DNA of 64,000 nt, taken from NCBI GenBank assembly GCA_947499635.1, contig CANMPD010000014.1:1-64000 (forward strand). The letters run 5' to 3'. The notes beneath the pieces were generated by a model. The model did no database searches and was not told where the DNA came from. It worked only from the letters and a program-made list of their open reading frames with translations. Positions 1 through 8,305 of the stretch are shown in pieces; position 1 is the stretch's first letter; each line of letters starts with the position of its first letter. Source of the stretch: an uncultured Paracoccaceae bacterium (GTDB lineage Bacteria > Pseudomonadota > Alphaproteobacteria > Rhodobacterales > Rhodobacteraceae). Position numbers and translations under genes: made by a program.

Positions 1-1914
1 GATGCGGCGGGTGGCCTGCCTGCGACAACGCTGCTGTCGCTTGATTTTGACGGAGGCGATCTGTCGGATGCGGCGGGCCTGGGCACGGATCTGTCCACAA
101 CAGGGACGGTCACGGGTGGTGGTCTGTCGCTGGGGGCCGGCGAGACGCTGGTTGTGGATCTCGACCAAAAGCTTGCGGCTTTGACACCTGACTTTACGCT
201 GTCGCTGACGGCACAGGTCAGTGATGCGGGCATTTTGATTGCGAACCCGGGCGTGTTGCGGGTGTCGACGGATGCGGATGGGGCGGTGACGGTCTATCTG
301 AACACGACTGAGGGGTCTTATAACTTTACGACCTACGACGGGATTGTGCCTGCGGATGGTGTGGCGCGCGATATTGCGCTGACATTTGACGGGGACCAGC
401 TGAGCCTGACGGTGGATGGCACGCTTGTGGGCCGGGTTGAGACCGAGGGCGCGGTTGAGCTGTCGGGAGATCTTGAGCTGGGCGACAGCAGCGGTGCGCT
501 GGTTGCGGTTCTGGATGATGTGAGCCTAACCAGTGCAACGGCGCAGGATCAGCTCTTTATCGCGGTGGATCACAGCGTGGCCGAGGACGATCTTCAGACG
601 GTTGTGTATGACGCGGGTGCGACGGGTTTGATGGCGTCTGATCTGGATGCGGATGCGACCTATGAATGGGTGTTTATGGACGGTGACACGGTTGTTGGGA
701 CGGCAACGGGTGCGGTTGTGACGCAGCAGTACGACAGCGCTGGCAGCTATGACGTGACGCTGACGGTGACATCCGGCGACTACAGTGACAGCGTGACGCG
801 CACAACAGAGGTTGCGGGGGATCAGTTGCTGAGTGTGAGCGCGTCTGATCTGTCGGACAGCAGCAGCTATGACACGACCGTGATTGTGCAGACCTCAGAC
901 GAGGTCACGGACGAAAGCGGGTTCCGCCTGGACGGGGACTCTAAAATCATGACGGCGCGCAGTGGCGTGTCACATCTGGAAAGCTTTGACAGCTTTACGA
1001 TAGAGATGGCGCTGCAGGTGGACACGGGCTCGACCGGCGTATTCCTGCACCGCTATCAGAGCTTTGCCGCCAGCGTCGAAGAAGACGGGGTGATCCGTGT
1101 GGCATTAGAGACGTCAGATGGCACTTTTGTGATGGAAACCGAAGCTGGTGCACTCACGGCAGAGGAGTGGGCGCATGTCAGTTTGGTCTTTGACGGGGAT
1201 GATACGGATGGAGCGCTGACGCTTTATGTGGATGGCGAGGCATTGGCGTCTATTGCGGTTTCCGGCGAAGTTTCGACGCAATATATGCGCAATATCACCT
1301 TTGGGAATACCTGGGTTGACAGTGTTGAAGGCTATATCGACGACATCGCGATTTATGCGACAGCCAAGGACAGCGACTGGGTCGCCGAAGCTGCGGCGAC
1401 CAATGAGACGGTTGCTCAGGCGGGGGATCAGATCGTTGCGCTAGATTTCAACGACGGCAGTGATGCGGATACATTTGTCTTTGATCAGACCCTAGAGGTG
1501 GATCTGGCGGATGACAGTTATGTCACGGCAGAGACCTTGGACATTGATGTTGCGGTTCAGTTGGACAGCGCAGGGGTCTTGTTGGAGATCGACGACGATT
1601 TGCGGATCGAGATCAATGAGGATGCCAGTGTGACGGTGGATCTGGTGACGGATGAAGATGCGTTCACCTTTACCACAGCAGCGGATGCGGTGGAGCTGGG
1701 CGGATCTGACTGGGATGATCTGGAACTGATCTATGATGGGGCGCAGGTTGCGCTTTCTGCCGGAGGAACCGTTTTGGGATCGACCGCAGCCAGTGGTACA
1801 TTTGATCTGGGCGCAGGCACGGTGCTGCGTCTTGGCGATGACAGCGATGCAGTGACAGGCCAGTTGGATGATCTGTCGATCCAGGCGCTGTTGTCACAAG
1901 ACAGCCTTGTGTAG
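1..1914 (+). CDS. LamG/PKD multidomain repeat protein, 3' part only
   Basis: Frame 1 is open from the first base, so the start lies upstream and 637 codons are visible. They form a chain of all-beta domains. A LamG/concanavalin-like unit spans about residues 13-180. A PKD-type Ig fold spans about 185-273, with the pattern YEWVFMDGD followed by YDVTLTV. A second LamG-like unit spans about 308-456 and a third about 480-635. The protein is very acidic and rich in Asp, Thr, Val and Ala, as in secreted proteins of marine bacteria. No catalytic domain, C-terminal anchor or sorting tail is visible. Such domains generally bind glycans, so an extracellular role near polysaccharide genes is plausible, but the missing N-terminal part decides its function. 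It ends convergently with pssD/pssE. Confidence 0.75.
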   Translation, partial: DAAGGLPATTLLSLDFDGGDLSDAAGLGTDLSTTGTVTGGGLSLGAGETLVVDLDQKLAALTPDFTLSLTAQVSDAGILIANPGVLRVSTDADGAVTVYLNTTEGSYNFTTYDGIVPADGVARDIALTFDGDQLSLTVDGTLVGRVETEGAVELSGDLELGDSSGALVAVLDDVSLTSATAQDQLFIAVDHSVAEDDLQTVVYDAGATGLMASDLDADATYEWVFMDGDTVVGTATGAVVTQQYDSAGSYDVTLTVTSGDYSDSVTRTTEVAGDQLLSVSASDLSDSSSYDTTVIVQTSDEVTDESGFRLDGDSKIMTARSGVSHLESFDSFTIEMALQVDTGSTGVFLHRYQSFAASVEEDGVIRVALETSDGTFVMETEAGALTAEEWAHVSLVFDGDDTDGALTLYVDGEALASIAVSGEVSTQYMRNITFGNTWVDSVEGYIDDIAIYATAKDSDWVAEAAATNETVAQAGDQIVALDFNDGSDADTFVFDQTLEVDLADDSYVTAETLDIDVAVQLDSAGVLLEIDDDLRIEINEDASVTVDLVTDEDAFTFTTAADAVELGGSDWDDLELIYDGAQVALSAGGTVLGSTAASGTFDLGAGTVLRLGDDSDAVTGQLDDLSIQALLSQDSLV

Positions 1915-1930
1915 AATGAAGTGTCAGATC

Positions 1931-1958
1931 TCTGGGATCTCCAAACTGGGATCCCAGA
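1931..1958. terminator. Inverted repeat after the LamG/PKD gene
   Basis: TCTGGGATC at 1931-1939 pairs perfectly with GATCCCAGA at 1950-1958 around a 10-base loop, 17 bases after the stop codon. No T-run follows, so it may be one half of a double hairpin with the stronger stem at 1965-2000. Confidence 0.45.
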
Positions 1959-1964
1959 CCTGTA

Positions 1965-2000
1965 TTTCAGAGCCCCGCTATCATGTGCGGGGCTCTGAAA
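1965..2000. terminator. Bidirectional terminator-like hairpin between convergent genes
   Basis: A perfect 14-bp stem, TTTCAGAGCCCCGC (1965-1978) with GCGGGGCTCTGAAA (1987-2000), encloses an 8-base loop. It lies between the plus-strand LamG/PKD gene and the minus-strand pssE stop, as expected for a shared terminator. Confidence 0.7.
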
Positions 2001-2020
2001 CCCATTATTAGAGACTGTTT

Positions 2021-2506
2021 TTACGCAAGGATAAAGTCGCGCAGCTTGCCAATCAGGGCCGCATGTGACGGGCTTTGATCCTGCGTGGCGCAGGCAAGGT
2101 CGGGCTGCGCCAAAAGCGCGGCCAAGTCGCTGGCCTCCCAAGCAACATGGATGCCAGTGAGGGATTGCACCTGCTGGGCCGTGGCAAGTTGGTGGTCGTT
2201 GCGATGTTCGCCCAAGGCATGCCGACGTGGTAGAATGATCAGCGGTTTCCCCCAGCGTTTGGCTGACAAGATCGTGCCAATTCCTGCATGGGCCACGATG
2301 ACTCGCGCGTTTTGAAACAATGTGCCGAATTCATCTGGGGTTAGGGTCGGGCGCAGGTCCAGATTTCGCCAAGACGAAGCAGATGTGTCTGTCTCGGTGG
2401 TGCCAACTTGGGCGACGATCTTTTCGTCGATGTCTTTGGCAAGACCATTCAGCGTGTCGATCAGGCGGGGAAAAGGCAGCTGTGTGCCAACGGTGGCAAA
2501 AATCAT
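2021..2506 (-). CDS. pssE: PssE/Alg13-like catalytic half of a split glycosyltransferase
   Basis: This 161-residue protein matches the C-terminal half of a GT28/Alg13 enzyme. It begins MIFATVGTQLPFPRL, has the nucleotide-sugar-binding segment AHAGIGTILSAKRWGKPLI at about residues 72-90, and has EHRNDHQLATA at about 100-110. In this family the protein is soluble and becomes active at the membrane when docked to its Alg14-like partner, transferring an early sugar to the lipid-linked repeat unit. The ATG at 2506 overlaps the stop of pssD by 4 bp (ATGA), so the two are probably translationally coupled. A longer reading frame begins upstream, but homology starts exactly at this ATG. The acceptor and donor sugars cannot be read from the sequence. 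Confidence 0.88.
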   Translation of the reverse strand: MIFATVGTQLPFPRLIDTLNGLAKDIDEKIVAQVGTTETDTSASSWRNLDLRPTLTPDEFGTLFQNARVIVAHAGIGTILSAKRWGKPLIILPRRHALGEHRNDHQLATAQQVQSLTGIHVAWEASDLAALLAQPDLACATQDQSPSHAALIGKLRDFILA

Positions 2507-2967
2507 AACACGGCTCCTGCATATTCGGCGCCTGCTTCTTGGGCGACGTGATCCCATTGTGACATCCACAGATGTGCCACGCGTTTGGCAAGCTTGCCGG
2601 ACATGGACATTTCTTCGGCATTGGCGACGCTGTCGACCCATATGGTGCGCGCGCCAAACAGACGCCCCAGTGCCAGTGCCATCACGCCGGGCAGGGCGCC
2701 GGTTGAGATCACGACATCAGGGCGTTCTCGGATCATCAGACGCAGCAAGGCATTGGCGCAGCGCAGAATTTGGCGTTTCTCATCGCGGTTGCAATCGGGA
2801 ATAATCCGCGCAGGTGTGGCGTCAAATTGTTCTGGCAGCCCGGCCAAAGTGGTCAAAAAGAGCACTTGCTGACCAGCAAAGGCGGGACGCATCAGCATCA
2901 GCTGTTGCCAGTGGCCACCACCGGATGCGATTGCAATAATCTTTTTCGAAGAAGTTTTTGAAGGCAT
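2503..2967 (-). CDS. pssD: PssD/Alg14-like membrane-docking half of a split glycosyltransferase
   Basis: This 154-residue protein resembles Alg14/PssD, the acceptor-binding and membrane-anchoring partner of an Alg13-type glycosyltransferase. Visible marks are the N-terminal IAIASGGGHWQQLMLM (about residues 11-26), the central PDVVISTGALPGV (about 84-96) and the late IWVDSVANAEEMS segment. The family uses a hydrophobic N-terminal element to attach the complex to the cytoplasmic membrane. Its stop overlaps the pssE start by 4 bp, the usual order for this pair in proteobacterial exopolysaccharide clusters. No clear Shine-Dalgarno sequence precedes the ATG. The pair lies on the opposite strand from the GT2 gene at 3129, so the spacer at 2968-3128 should hold divergent promoters. 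Confidence 0.88.
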   Translation of the reverse strand: MPSKTSSKKIIAIASGGGHWQQLMLMRPAFAGQQVLFLTTLAGLPEQFDATPARIIPDCNRDEKRQILRCANALLRLMIRERPDVVISTGALPGVMALALGRLFGARTIWVDSVANAEEMSMSGKLAKRVAHLWMSQWDHVAQEAGAEYAGAVL

Positions 2968-3128
2968 GAGTGTCTGCGCTTTTGGCTAAAATTATTTTAT
3001 CTGGTGAAAACCTGCACAAAGACGCGGAGATGTCTTTCCCCGGTGGCAGGCCCTCGTGTATTGGGTGAGGTATTCCTGCGTATTGTGCGGCGAAAACCAA
3101 TGAGAATACAAGCTAAGGGGCGAGACAG

Positions 3129-4118
3129 ATGGATGAAATTACGGCATCAAGCGGGCCGCTTGCACTGACAGGGGCAATTGGCAGCCCTGCAGAGCTGACT
3201 GTGATCATCGTTAGCTATAATACCAAGGCTTTGACGTTGAAATGTTTGGAAACGCTGTTTGAAACCACACATGAGGCCAGTGCCCATGTGGTGGTGATCG
3301 ACAATGATTCTCCGGATGGATCCGCCGAAGCGGTGGCACAGGCCTTTCCTCAGGTTGAGCTGATCGCCTCCAAGGACAACATGGGGTTTGCGCGCGCCAA
3401 TAATGTGATTGCACAGGCGGCGAAAACCGATTGGCTGTTGCTGTTAAATCCCGACACCGAGGTACACGCGGGCGCGATTGATAATTTGCTGGCCTTTGCC
3501 AAAGCCCATCCCGAGGCGGGGATCACCGGCGGGCGCACTGTGTTTCCGGATGGATCGCTGAATGCGCTGTCCTGTTTGAACCGGATTACACCGTGGTCGG
3601 CCTTTTGTATGGCAACGGGGCTGACCGCGGTTTTTCGCGGCTCTGAGATGTTCAATCCCGAGAATATGCCAAGCTGGAAACGCGACACGGTGCGCGAGGT
3701 GGATATTGTTGTCGGCTGTTTCCTGATGATCCCGCGTGCGTTGTGGAACGAATTGGGCGGGTTCGATCTTAAGTTCTTTATGTATGGCGAAGAGGCGGAC
3801 CTGTGTCTGCGTGCCAAAAAGCTGGGGTACCGGCCAATGATCACACCGGATGCGCAGATTATGCATTTGGTGGGTGCCTCGGCGGGAAAGCCTGCGCGCA
3901 AAGTGGTGATGGTGGCCAAAGGGCGCGCAACATTGATCCGCGACCACTGGCCCGCCGCGATGGTGCCGTTGGGGGTGTTTTTGATGTGGCTTTGGGGCGC
4001 ATTGCGTGTTGGAGCCGCGCGGGCGCTGGCGGCCACCGGCAAGGCGCGCTTTAAAGAGACCGCCGAGAAATGGAACCACGTCTGGTCTTTGCGCAAGGAT
4101 TGGTTGGCGGGCTATTAG
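3129..4118 (+). CDS. GT2 family glycosyltransferase, rhamnosyltransferase-like
   Basis: This 329-residue GT-A enzyme has the N-terminal strand LTVIIVSYNTKALTLKCLE (about residues 23-41), the nucleotide-binding VVVIDNDSPDGS, the metal-site region LLLNPDTEVHAG and a later MYGEEADLCLR acid/base segment. This layout is typical of WbbL/RfbF-like enzymes that transfer rhamnose or similar deoxysugars. A hydrophobic stretch near residues 278-302 could attach it to the membrane. A good ribosome binding site (AGGGGCGAG) precedes the ATG. Its last bases overlap the end of the convergent gene at 4115. dTDP-rhamnose genes are in this window (36052-39432), so a rhamnosyl donor would be available, but substrate assignment is inference. 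Confidence 0.88.
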   Translation: MDEITASSGPLALTGAIGSPAELTVIIVSYNTKALTLKCLETLFETTHEASAHVVVIDNDSPDGSAEAVAQAFPQVELIASKDNMGFARANNVIAQAAKTDWLLLLNPDTEVHAGAIDNLLAFAKAHPEAGITGGRTVFPDGSLNALSCLNRITPWSAFCMATGLTAVFRGSEMFNPENMPSWKRDTVREVDIVVGCFLMIPRALWNELGGFDLKFFMYGEEADLCLRAKKLGYRPMITPDAQIMHLVGASAGKPARKVVMVAKGRATLIRDHWPAAMVPLGVFLMWLWGALRVGAARALAATGKARFKETAEKWNHVWSLRKDWLAGY

Positions 4119-5116
4119 CCGTTGTCTGACCAATATAAATCGGCGCGCAATCCACGGTGATTAGACCCTAAATTTACCCCAAAGGCGCGCTGGTTCTGTA
4201 ACCGCGCGCCGTCGCCCACTAACATGTGGTCAATGGCAACACCTGCGCCTGCGGCGACCACAGGCCATGTGGCCACGGGCCATTGGCTCCAGTAAAGGTC
4301 ATAGGTCTGCATATAGGTTTGCAGCAATTTCCCCCAGGCAGGCGTGTTGAAATCGCCCATTACCAAAATAGGCCGCCCCTCTGCCTGTGCGGCCTCGGTA
4401 TAGGTTTCTAGGTACCATTCATCGACGCTGATAAAGCCCGCATACCAAGGCTTGACCAGATGGGTGGCGATAATGGTGGGGGTGTGGCCGACCAGTTGGA
4501 ACCGGGTGATGGTTTCAGGGCGCGAGGTTTTTTGAATTTTAGCGCCGTCTTCAAAAGGCACGCGCGACAGGACCAATAAATTGCAGGCTTTGGCGGCGCA
4601 GCCCAATTGGTGCGGATAGACCTCGGCCAGCATATCGCGCATATCGCGCAGGGGCTCGGCCTCGGCGACGACAATCAGATCCGCACCACTGTTGAGCAAC
4701 GCGCGGGCCAGATAGCTGGGCGGTTGCAGGTTTTCAAACAGCAGATTGATCCAGATGACATCCAGATGAGAGGTCTGTGCGGACTGGCCTGCAAGAGCAG
4801 AAGAGGCGGCAAGGTCGGCGGGGGCGGGCTGAAGTCTTTGGGTGACGGATAGAATAGGCAAGACCATGCCGATGGCAGCCACAATCGCAAAGAGACCTCC
4901 AAGTCGCCAATGCCCCAAGGCGGCAAACCAGATCGACAGCCCCAAGCCCAATAGCAGCATATAAGGCAGCACGCCTTCGAGCAGCAGACGAAACAATCCC
5001 AAGATGCCTTTATCCGGCCAAAATAACAAACTGGCAGCAGGCAGGACCACCCCGCAGGTCAAGCAAAACAAGACCCCCGAGAGGAAAGCCGTGCGCAATT
5101 GTCGATCATATCGCAT
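4115..5116 (-). CDS. Membrane-anchored endonuclease/exonuclease/phosphatase family protein
   Basis: This 333-residue protein has about three N-terminal membrane helices (residues 10-95) followed by an EEP (DNase I/sphingomyelinase-like) domain. Catalytic marks are the early metal-site Glu in VVAEAEP, THLVKPW, the GDFNTP motif and the C-terminal SNHRGLRADL with its essential His. The reading frame extends upstream, but the ATG at 5116 has a clear GGGAG site and starts just before the first helix. The domain faces the periplasm if the helices are oriented as usual. EEP proteins of this layout (EndA/YafD-like) occur near exopolysaccharide genes but their substrate is generally unknown; a phosphodiester or lipid-phosphate substrate is only a guess. 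Its start faces the polymerase gene across 146 bp. Confidence 0.8.
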   Translation of the reverse strand: MRYDRQLRTAFLSGVLFCLTCGVVLPAASLLFWPDKGILGLFRLLLEGVLPYMLLLGLGLSIWFAALGHWRLGGLFAIVAAIGMVLPILSVTQRLQPAPADLAASSALAGQSAQTSHLDVIWINLLFENLQPPSYLARALLNSGADLIVVAEAEPLRDMRDMLAEVYPHQLGCAAKACNLLVLSRVPFEDGAKIQKTSRPETITRFQLVGHTPTIIATHLVKPWYAGFISVDEWYLETYTEAAQAEGRPILVMGDFNTPAWGKLLQTYMQTYDLYWSQWPVATWPVVAAGAGVAIDHMLVGDGARLQNQRAFGVNLGSNHRGLRADLYWSDNG

Positions 5117-5262
5117 TTTATTCTCCCAGTTGGGGGTTTGAACGCGGCGGATAGCGGTTGTGAATACTTGCCGTGTGAGCTGGGCTAAGGTAATCTTTGG
5201 GAGATTACAATTCCTCCGCGAACTGAGCGCCTGATATTTCAGCGTTACGCGGTCATAGCCCG

Positions 5263-6780
5263 ATGGGAGCTTTCGTGGTTGCTGTAGATACCAAAACAAT
5301 CACCAGCGACTGGGATCGTCGCTCGGCAACACAGAGCAGCAAGCTGACCAATGGGCCGTTGTTGTGTGTGTTCTTGACGACAATCTTCCTGCCGATGATG
5401 TTCCACGTCGCGGATTTTGCCCTGTCGCCAAACCGGCTGTTTTTGCTGATTGCCTGTATCCCTTTGGGATTGACCATCCTGTCTGGGAAATGCGGCCGGG
5501 TGACACTGGTTGATATTTTGATGATCAGTTTTGGCTTTTGGATGATCATCGCCTTGGCCAAAGTGCACGGCACGGCGCGGATTGCTTTTGCGGGCATCAC
5601 GGCCGTCGAGGCGGTCGGCGGGTATTTGGTCGGCCGGGTTCTGGTGCGCAATGCCGCCGATTATCGTCTGGTCTTTACCTTTGTCTGTGGCGCGATCATC
5701 GCGCTGTTGCCGTTTACGATCTATGAAAACCTGACGGCCAAAATGCTGATCCCGGATTTTGTGGCCAATGTTTTAAAGCTTGAGACCGTGACACGCCACC
5801 AAAGCGCCTATGGGCGGCTGGGGCTTGAGCGGGTCTATACCGTGTTTGAACACCCAATTCTTTGGGGGCTGTTTTGTGCGATTACGGTTGCCAATGTGGT
5901 GATGATGGTGCGCAAACGCTGGGTCTTGGCTTTGGTGCTACCGGTTATGGTTTATTCCAGCTTTTCGGCTTTGTCGGCCGCGCCGCTGTTGGCGATTGCG
6001 TTGCAGGTGATGATTCTGGCCTGGGGCTTTTTGACCGGCAGCAAATGGAGACTGCTGATCATCTTGTCGATCGTGCTTTATGTGTTGATTGACGTCTCGT
6101 CGAACCGAACGCCGGTCACGATTATCATTGATACGCTGACGTTTAACAAACACTCGGCTTGGACGCGGGTGACCATTTTTGAATATGGCTGGGCCGCCGT
6201 ACAGCGTAATCCTATTTTTGGGGTTGGCTTTAGCGGCTATCCGCGCCCGCATTGGTTGACAAAATCGGTGGATAATTTCTGGCTTTTGATGGCGATCCGC
6301 TTTGGTAAAGTTGGACTGTTCTTATTGTTGTCCAGCTTTTTGGTACACCTGTGGAAAGCCATGATGGCCCCAATCCATGATGCTGAGGTTCGCCGTCTGC
6401 GCGAAGGCTATCTGATCGCATTGGTTGGTCTGATCCTAGTGATGGCAACTGTCTATATCTGGACCACGGTATTGGTCTTTGTGATGTTCTATCTGGGGGC
6501 TGGGGCGTGGCTCTATTCTGACGCCCCCAAAGAGACAATGCTGCGTGCGGATACCTCGCGGGGGGGGATGCATTTCACCCGTTTTGCACCTGTGTTTCAG
6601 GAACAGGCCGCTGATGCGGTTGCAACGGGTCAATTCCAACGGTCACCAGAGGCCCTGAGCGTGCCAACCACAAAGGCCCGCCGTCCTCTTGATCGTATTT
6701 TAGAACGCGCCTTTGGCCGGCGTCAAAAGGGCGATGTCACGCGCTCGCAGACGTCTTTTCATCATTACACTCGAAAGTAA
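5263..6780 (+). CDS. O-antigen ligase/Wzy-like polysaccharide polymerase
   Basis: This 505-residue polytopic protein has about ten membrane helices between residues 30 and 430 and a long hydrophilic C-terminal tail. The region around residues 295-345 holds the signature of the O-antigen ligase/Wzy domain: RVTIFEYGWAAVQRNPIFGV followed by GFSGYP and the SVDNFWL segment. Such proteins polymerise lipid-linked repeat units in the periplasm. It opens a plus-strand run of polysaccharide genes: GT2 (4-bp gap), acetyltransferase, SGNH hydrolase, spike pair and acyltransferase. No strong ribosome binding site precedes the ATG at 5263. The C-terminal 80 residues are basic and low in hydrophobicity, and are probably cytoplasmic. 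A ligase role cannot be excluded from sequence alone. Confidence 0.82.
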   Translation: MGAFVVAVDTKTITSDWDRRSATQSSKLTNGPLLCVFLTTIFLPMMFHVADFALSPNRLFLLIACIPLGLTILSGKCGRVTLVDILMISFGFWMIIALAKVHGTARIAFAGITAVEAVGGYLVGRVLVRNAADYRLVFTFVCGAIIALLPFTIYENLTAKMLIPDFVANVLKLETVTRHQSAYGRLGLERVYTVFEHPILWGLFCAITVANVVMMVRKRWVLALVLPVMVYSSFSALSAAPLLAIALQVMILAWGFLTGSKWRLLIILSIVLYVLIDVSSNRTPVTIIIDTLTFNKHSAWTRVTIFEYGWAAVQRNPIFGVGFSGYPRPHWLTKSVDNFWLLMAIRFGKVGLFLLLSSFLVHLWKAMMAPIHDAEVRRLREGYLIALVGLILVMATVYIWTTVLVFVMFYLGAGAWLYSDAPKETMLRADTSRGGMHFTRFAPVFQEQAADAVATGQFQRSPEALSVPTTKARRPLDRILERAFGRRQKGDVTRSQTSFHHYTRK

Positions 6781-6784
6781 TTTT

Positions 6785-7720
6785 ATGCAGACCACATCTA
6801 ACGACAGCCCCAACGATACTGGTGCGCAAACAGCCCCACGGGTGAGTGTAATCGTTCCCTGTTACAACCGCGAAGACACCGCGGCAGAGGCGATCACCAG
6901 CGTACTTGATCAAAGCTATCGCGATCTTGAGGTGATTGCGGTGGACGATGGGTCAACCGATGGCACCTGGGAGGTGCTGCAAAGTCTGGATGATCCGCGT
7001 CTGCGTTTGGCGCGTAACCCGCGCAAAGGCGTGTCTTCGGCGCGCAATCACGGGGTGTCTCTGGTAGCGTCTGCAACGCCTTGGGTCGCCTTTCAAGACA
7101 GCGATGATGTCTGGCTGCCTTTAAAGTTGGAACGACAAATGGCCGGTCTTGAGGACAGCGACAATGTGGCGTCTTACTGCGGTATGCAAGTCAAGGCGGA
7201 TGCCCAGCCACAGACCCCGGTGCAGGCGCGGTTTCCAGACCCTGCCATCACGCCATTATCCGGAGACATCCTGCCCAGCTTGATCAAATCAAGCTATCTG
7301 TCGACCCAGATGCTGATCATTCGCCGCGACGTCTTTGACCGCGTTGCAGGCTTTGACGAAGAATTGCAGGCCCTCGTTGATTGGGAATTGATGCTGCGCG
7401 TCGCCCAAGAAGGACCGGTTGATTTCATCGATGAAGATCTGGTGATCCAGCGCATGTCTGACAATTCCATCACCAAATCCCCCAAAAAACGCACCGCTGC
7501 CCAAGAGCGCATTTTGACCAAACATCAGGATTTAATCGCGAAATATCCGGGTATGATGGCGCATCACCTGCACCGTCTGGCGGGTGCGCATCGGATGACG
7601 GGCGATTATGCGCGCGCCGCCGGGTATGCGCGCCGCGCTTGCAGCAGCGTCTCTGGTGCAGATATGGTGAAACATGCTTTGAATTTTCTCTATCTCAAAA
7701 GTCGGACACTGCTGGACTGA
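6785..7720 (+). CDS. GT2 family glycosyltransferase
   Basis: This 311-residue GT-A glycosyltransferase has VSVIVPCYNREDTAAEAI (about residues 21-38), the donor-site VIAVDDGSTDGTWEVL (about 52-67) and the metal-binding FQDSDDVWLPLKLERQM (about 103-119). These match the WfgS/ExoO-like GT2 group. The ATG at 6785 was chosen because it lies 4 bp after the polymerase stop and directly precedes the conserved fold; an in-frame ATG at 6713 would overlap the polymerase gene by 68 bp. The C-terminal part is helical and basic. It probably adds one sugar of the repeat unit made by this operon; donor and acceptor are unknown. Confidence 0.87.
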   Translation: MQTTSNDSPNDTGAQTAPRVSVIVPCYNREDTAAEAITSVLDQSYRDLEVIAVDDGSTDGTWEVLQSLDDPRLRLARNPRKGVSSARNHGVSLVASATPWVAFQDSDDVWLPLKLERQMAGLEDSDNVASYCGMQVKADAQPQTPVQARFPDPAITPLSGDILPSLIKSSYLSTQMLIIRRDVFDRVAGFDEELQALVDWELMLRVAQEGPVDFIDEDLVIQRMSDNSITKSPKKRTAAQERILTKHQDLIAKYPGMMAHHLHRLAGAHRMTGDYARAAGYARRACSSVSGADMVKHALNFLYLKSRTLLD

Positions 7721-7779
7721 TGCTTTTGGGCTAGAGGCTAAATTATAAAAATAAGATTATAGAATAAGTGGGAACACCT

Positions 7780-8301
7780 ATGGGCCGCTCTTTAAATAAG
7801 CTCAAGAAGCTGCGCCGTCTTCTCGTTGATGGCAAACGCCGCTATCTGCAAAAGTTCTGGCAGATGGATATTCACGACACAGTCGATATGTCGTTGTCGG
7901 CAAAATTCGACCGTACCTTTCCACAAGGCATCCATGTGGGGGCTCATACCTATGTGGCCTTTGAGGCGCGTATTCTCACCCATGATATGACACGCAACAT
8001 CAAAGTCCATACCCGCATTGGCGAGAACTGCTTTATTGGCGGTCGATCGCTGATTTTGCCGGGGGTGACGATTGGCAACCAATGTATCGTGGGGGCTGGA
8101 TCAGTTGTGACAAAATCGGTGCCGGACAATTGCATTGTGGCGGGCAACCCTGCGGTGGTGATCCGTGAAAATGTGCGCCTGTTGACCCTAGGCCGGATTG
8201 ACCCGCAATGGGCACTGGAACAAGAGGCCCAGGCGGCAGCTCAAGCGCAAACCGGAGACCAAGCCGGAGTGCAAACTCAAGACGCTGTTGCCGAGGCTTA
8301 A
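7780..8301 (+). CDS. Left-handed beta-helix (hexapeptide repeat) O-acetyltransferase
   Basis: This 173-residue protein is a WcaF/LacA-type acyltransferase. After a basic N-terminus it has hexapeptide turns from about residue 45 to 140, including CFIGGRSLILPGVTIGNQ and IVGAGSVVTKSVPDN. The catalytic-type His lies in LTHDMT (about residue 68). The family uses acetyl-CoA to O-acetylate sugars, often in exopolysaccharide repeat units, before export. The ATG at 7780 has GGGAA upstream; the frame also allows a GTG at 7768. The Ala/Gln-rich tail (about 145-173) is unusual for the family. Its neighbours are a GT2 upstream and an SGNH hydrolase 4 bp downstream, a pairing that suggests addition and removal or transfer of acyl groups. 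Confidence 0.87.
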   Translation: MGRSLNKLKKLRRLLVDGKRRYLQKFWQMDIHDTVDMSLSAKFDRTFPQGIHVGAHTYVAFEARILTHDMTRNIKVHTRIGENCFIGGRSLILPGVTIGNQCIVGAGSVVTKSVPDNCIVAGNPAVVIRENVRLLTLGRIDPQWALEQEAQAAAQAQTGDQAGVQTQDAVAEA

Positions 8302-8305
8302 AGCC

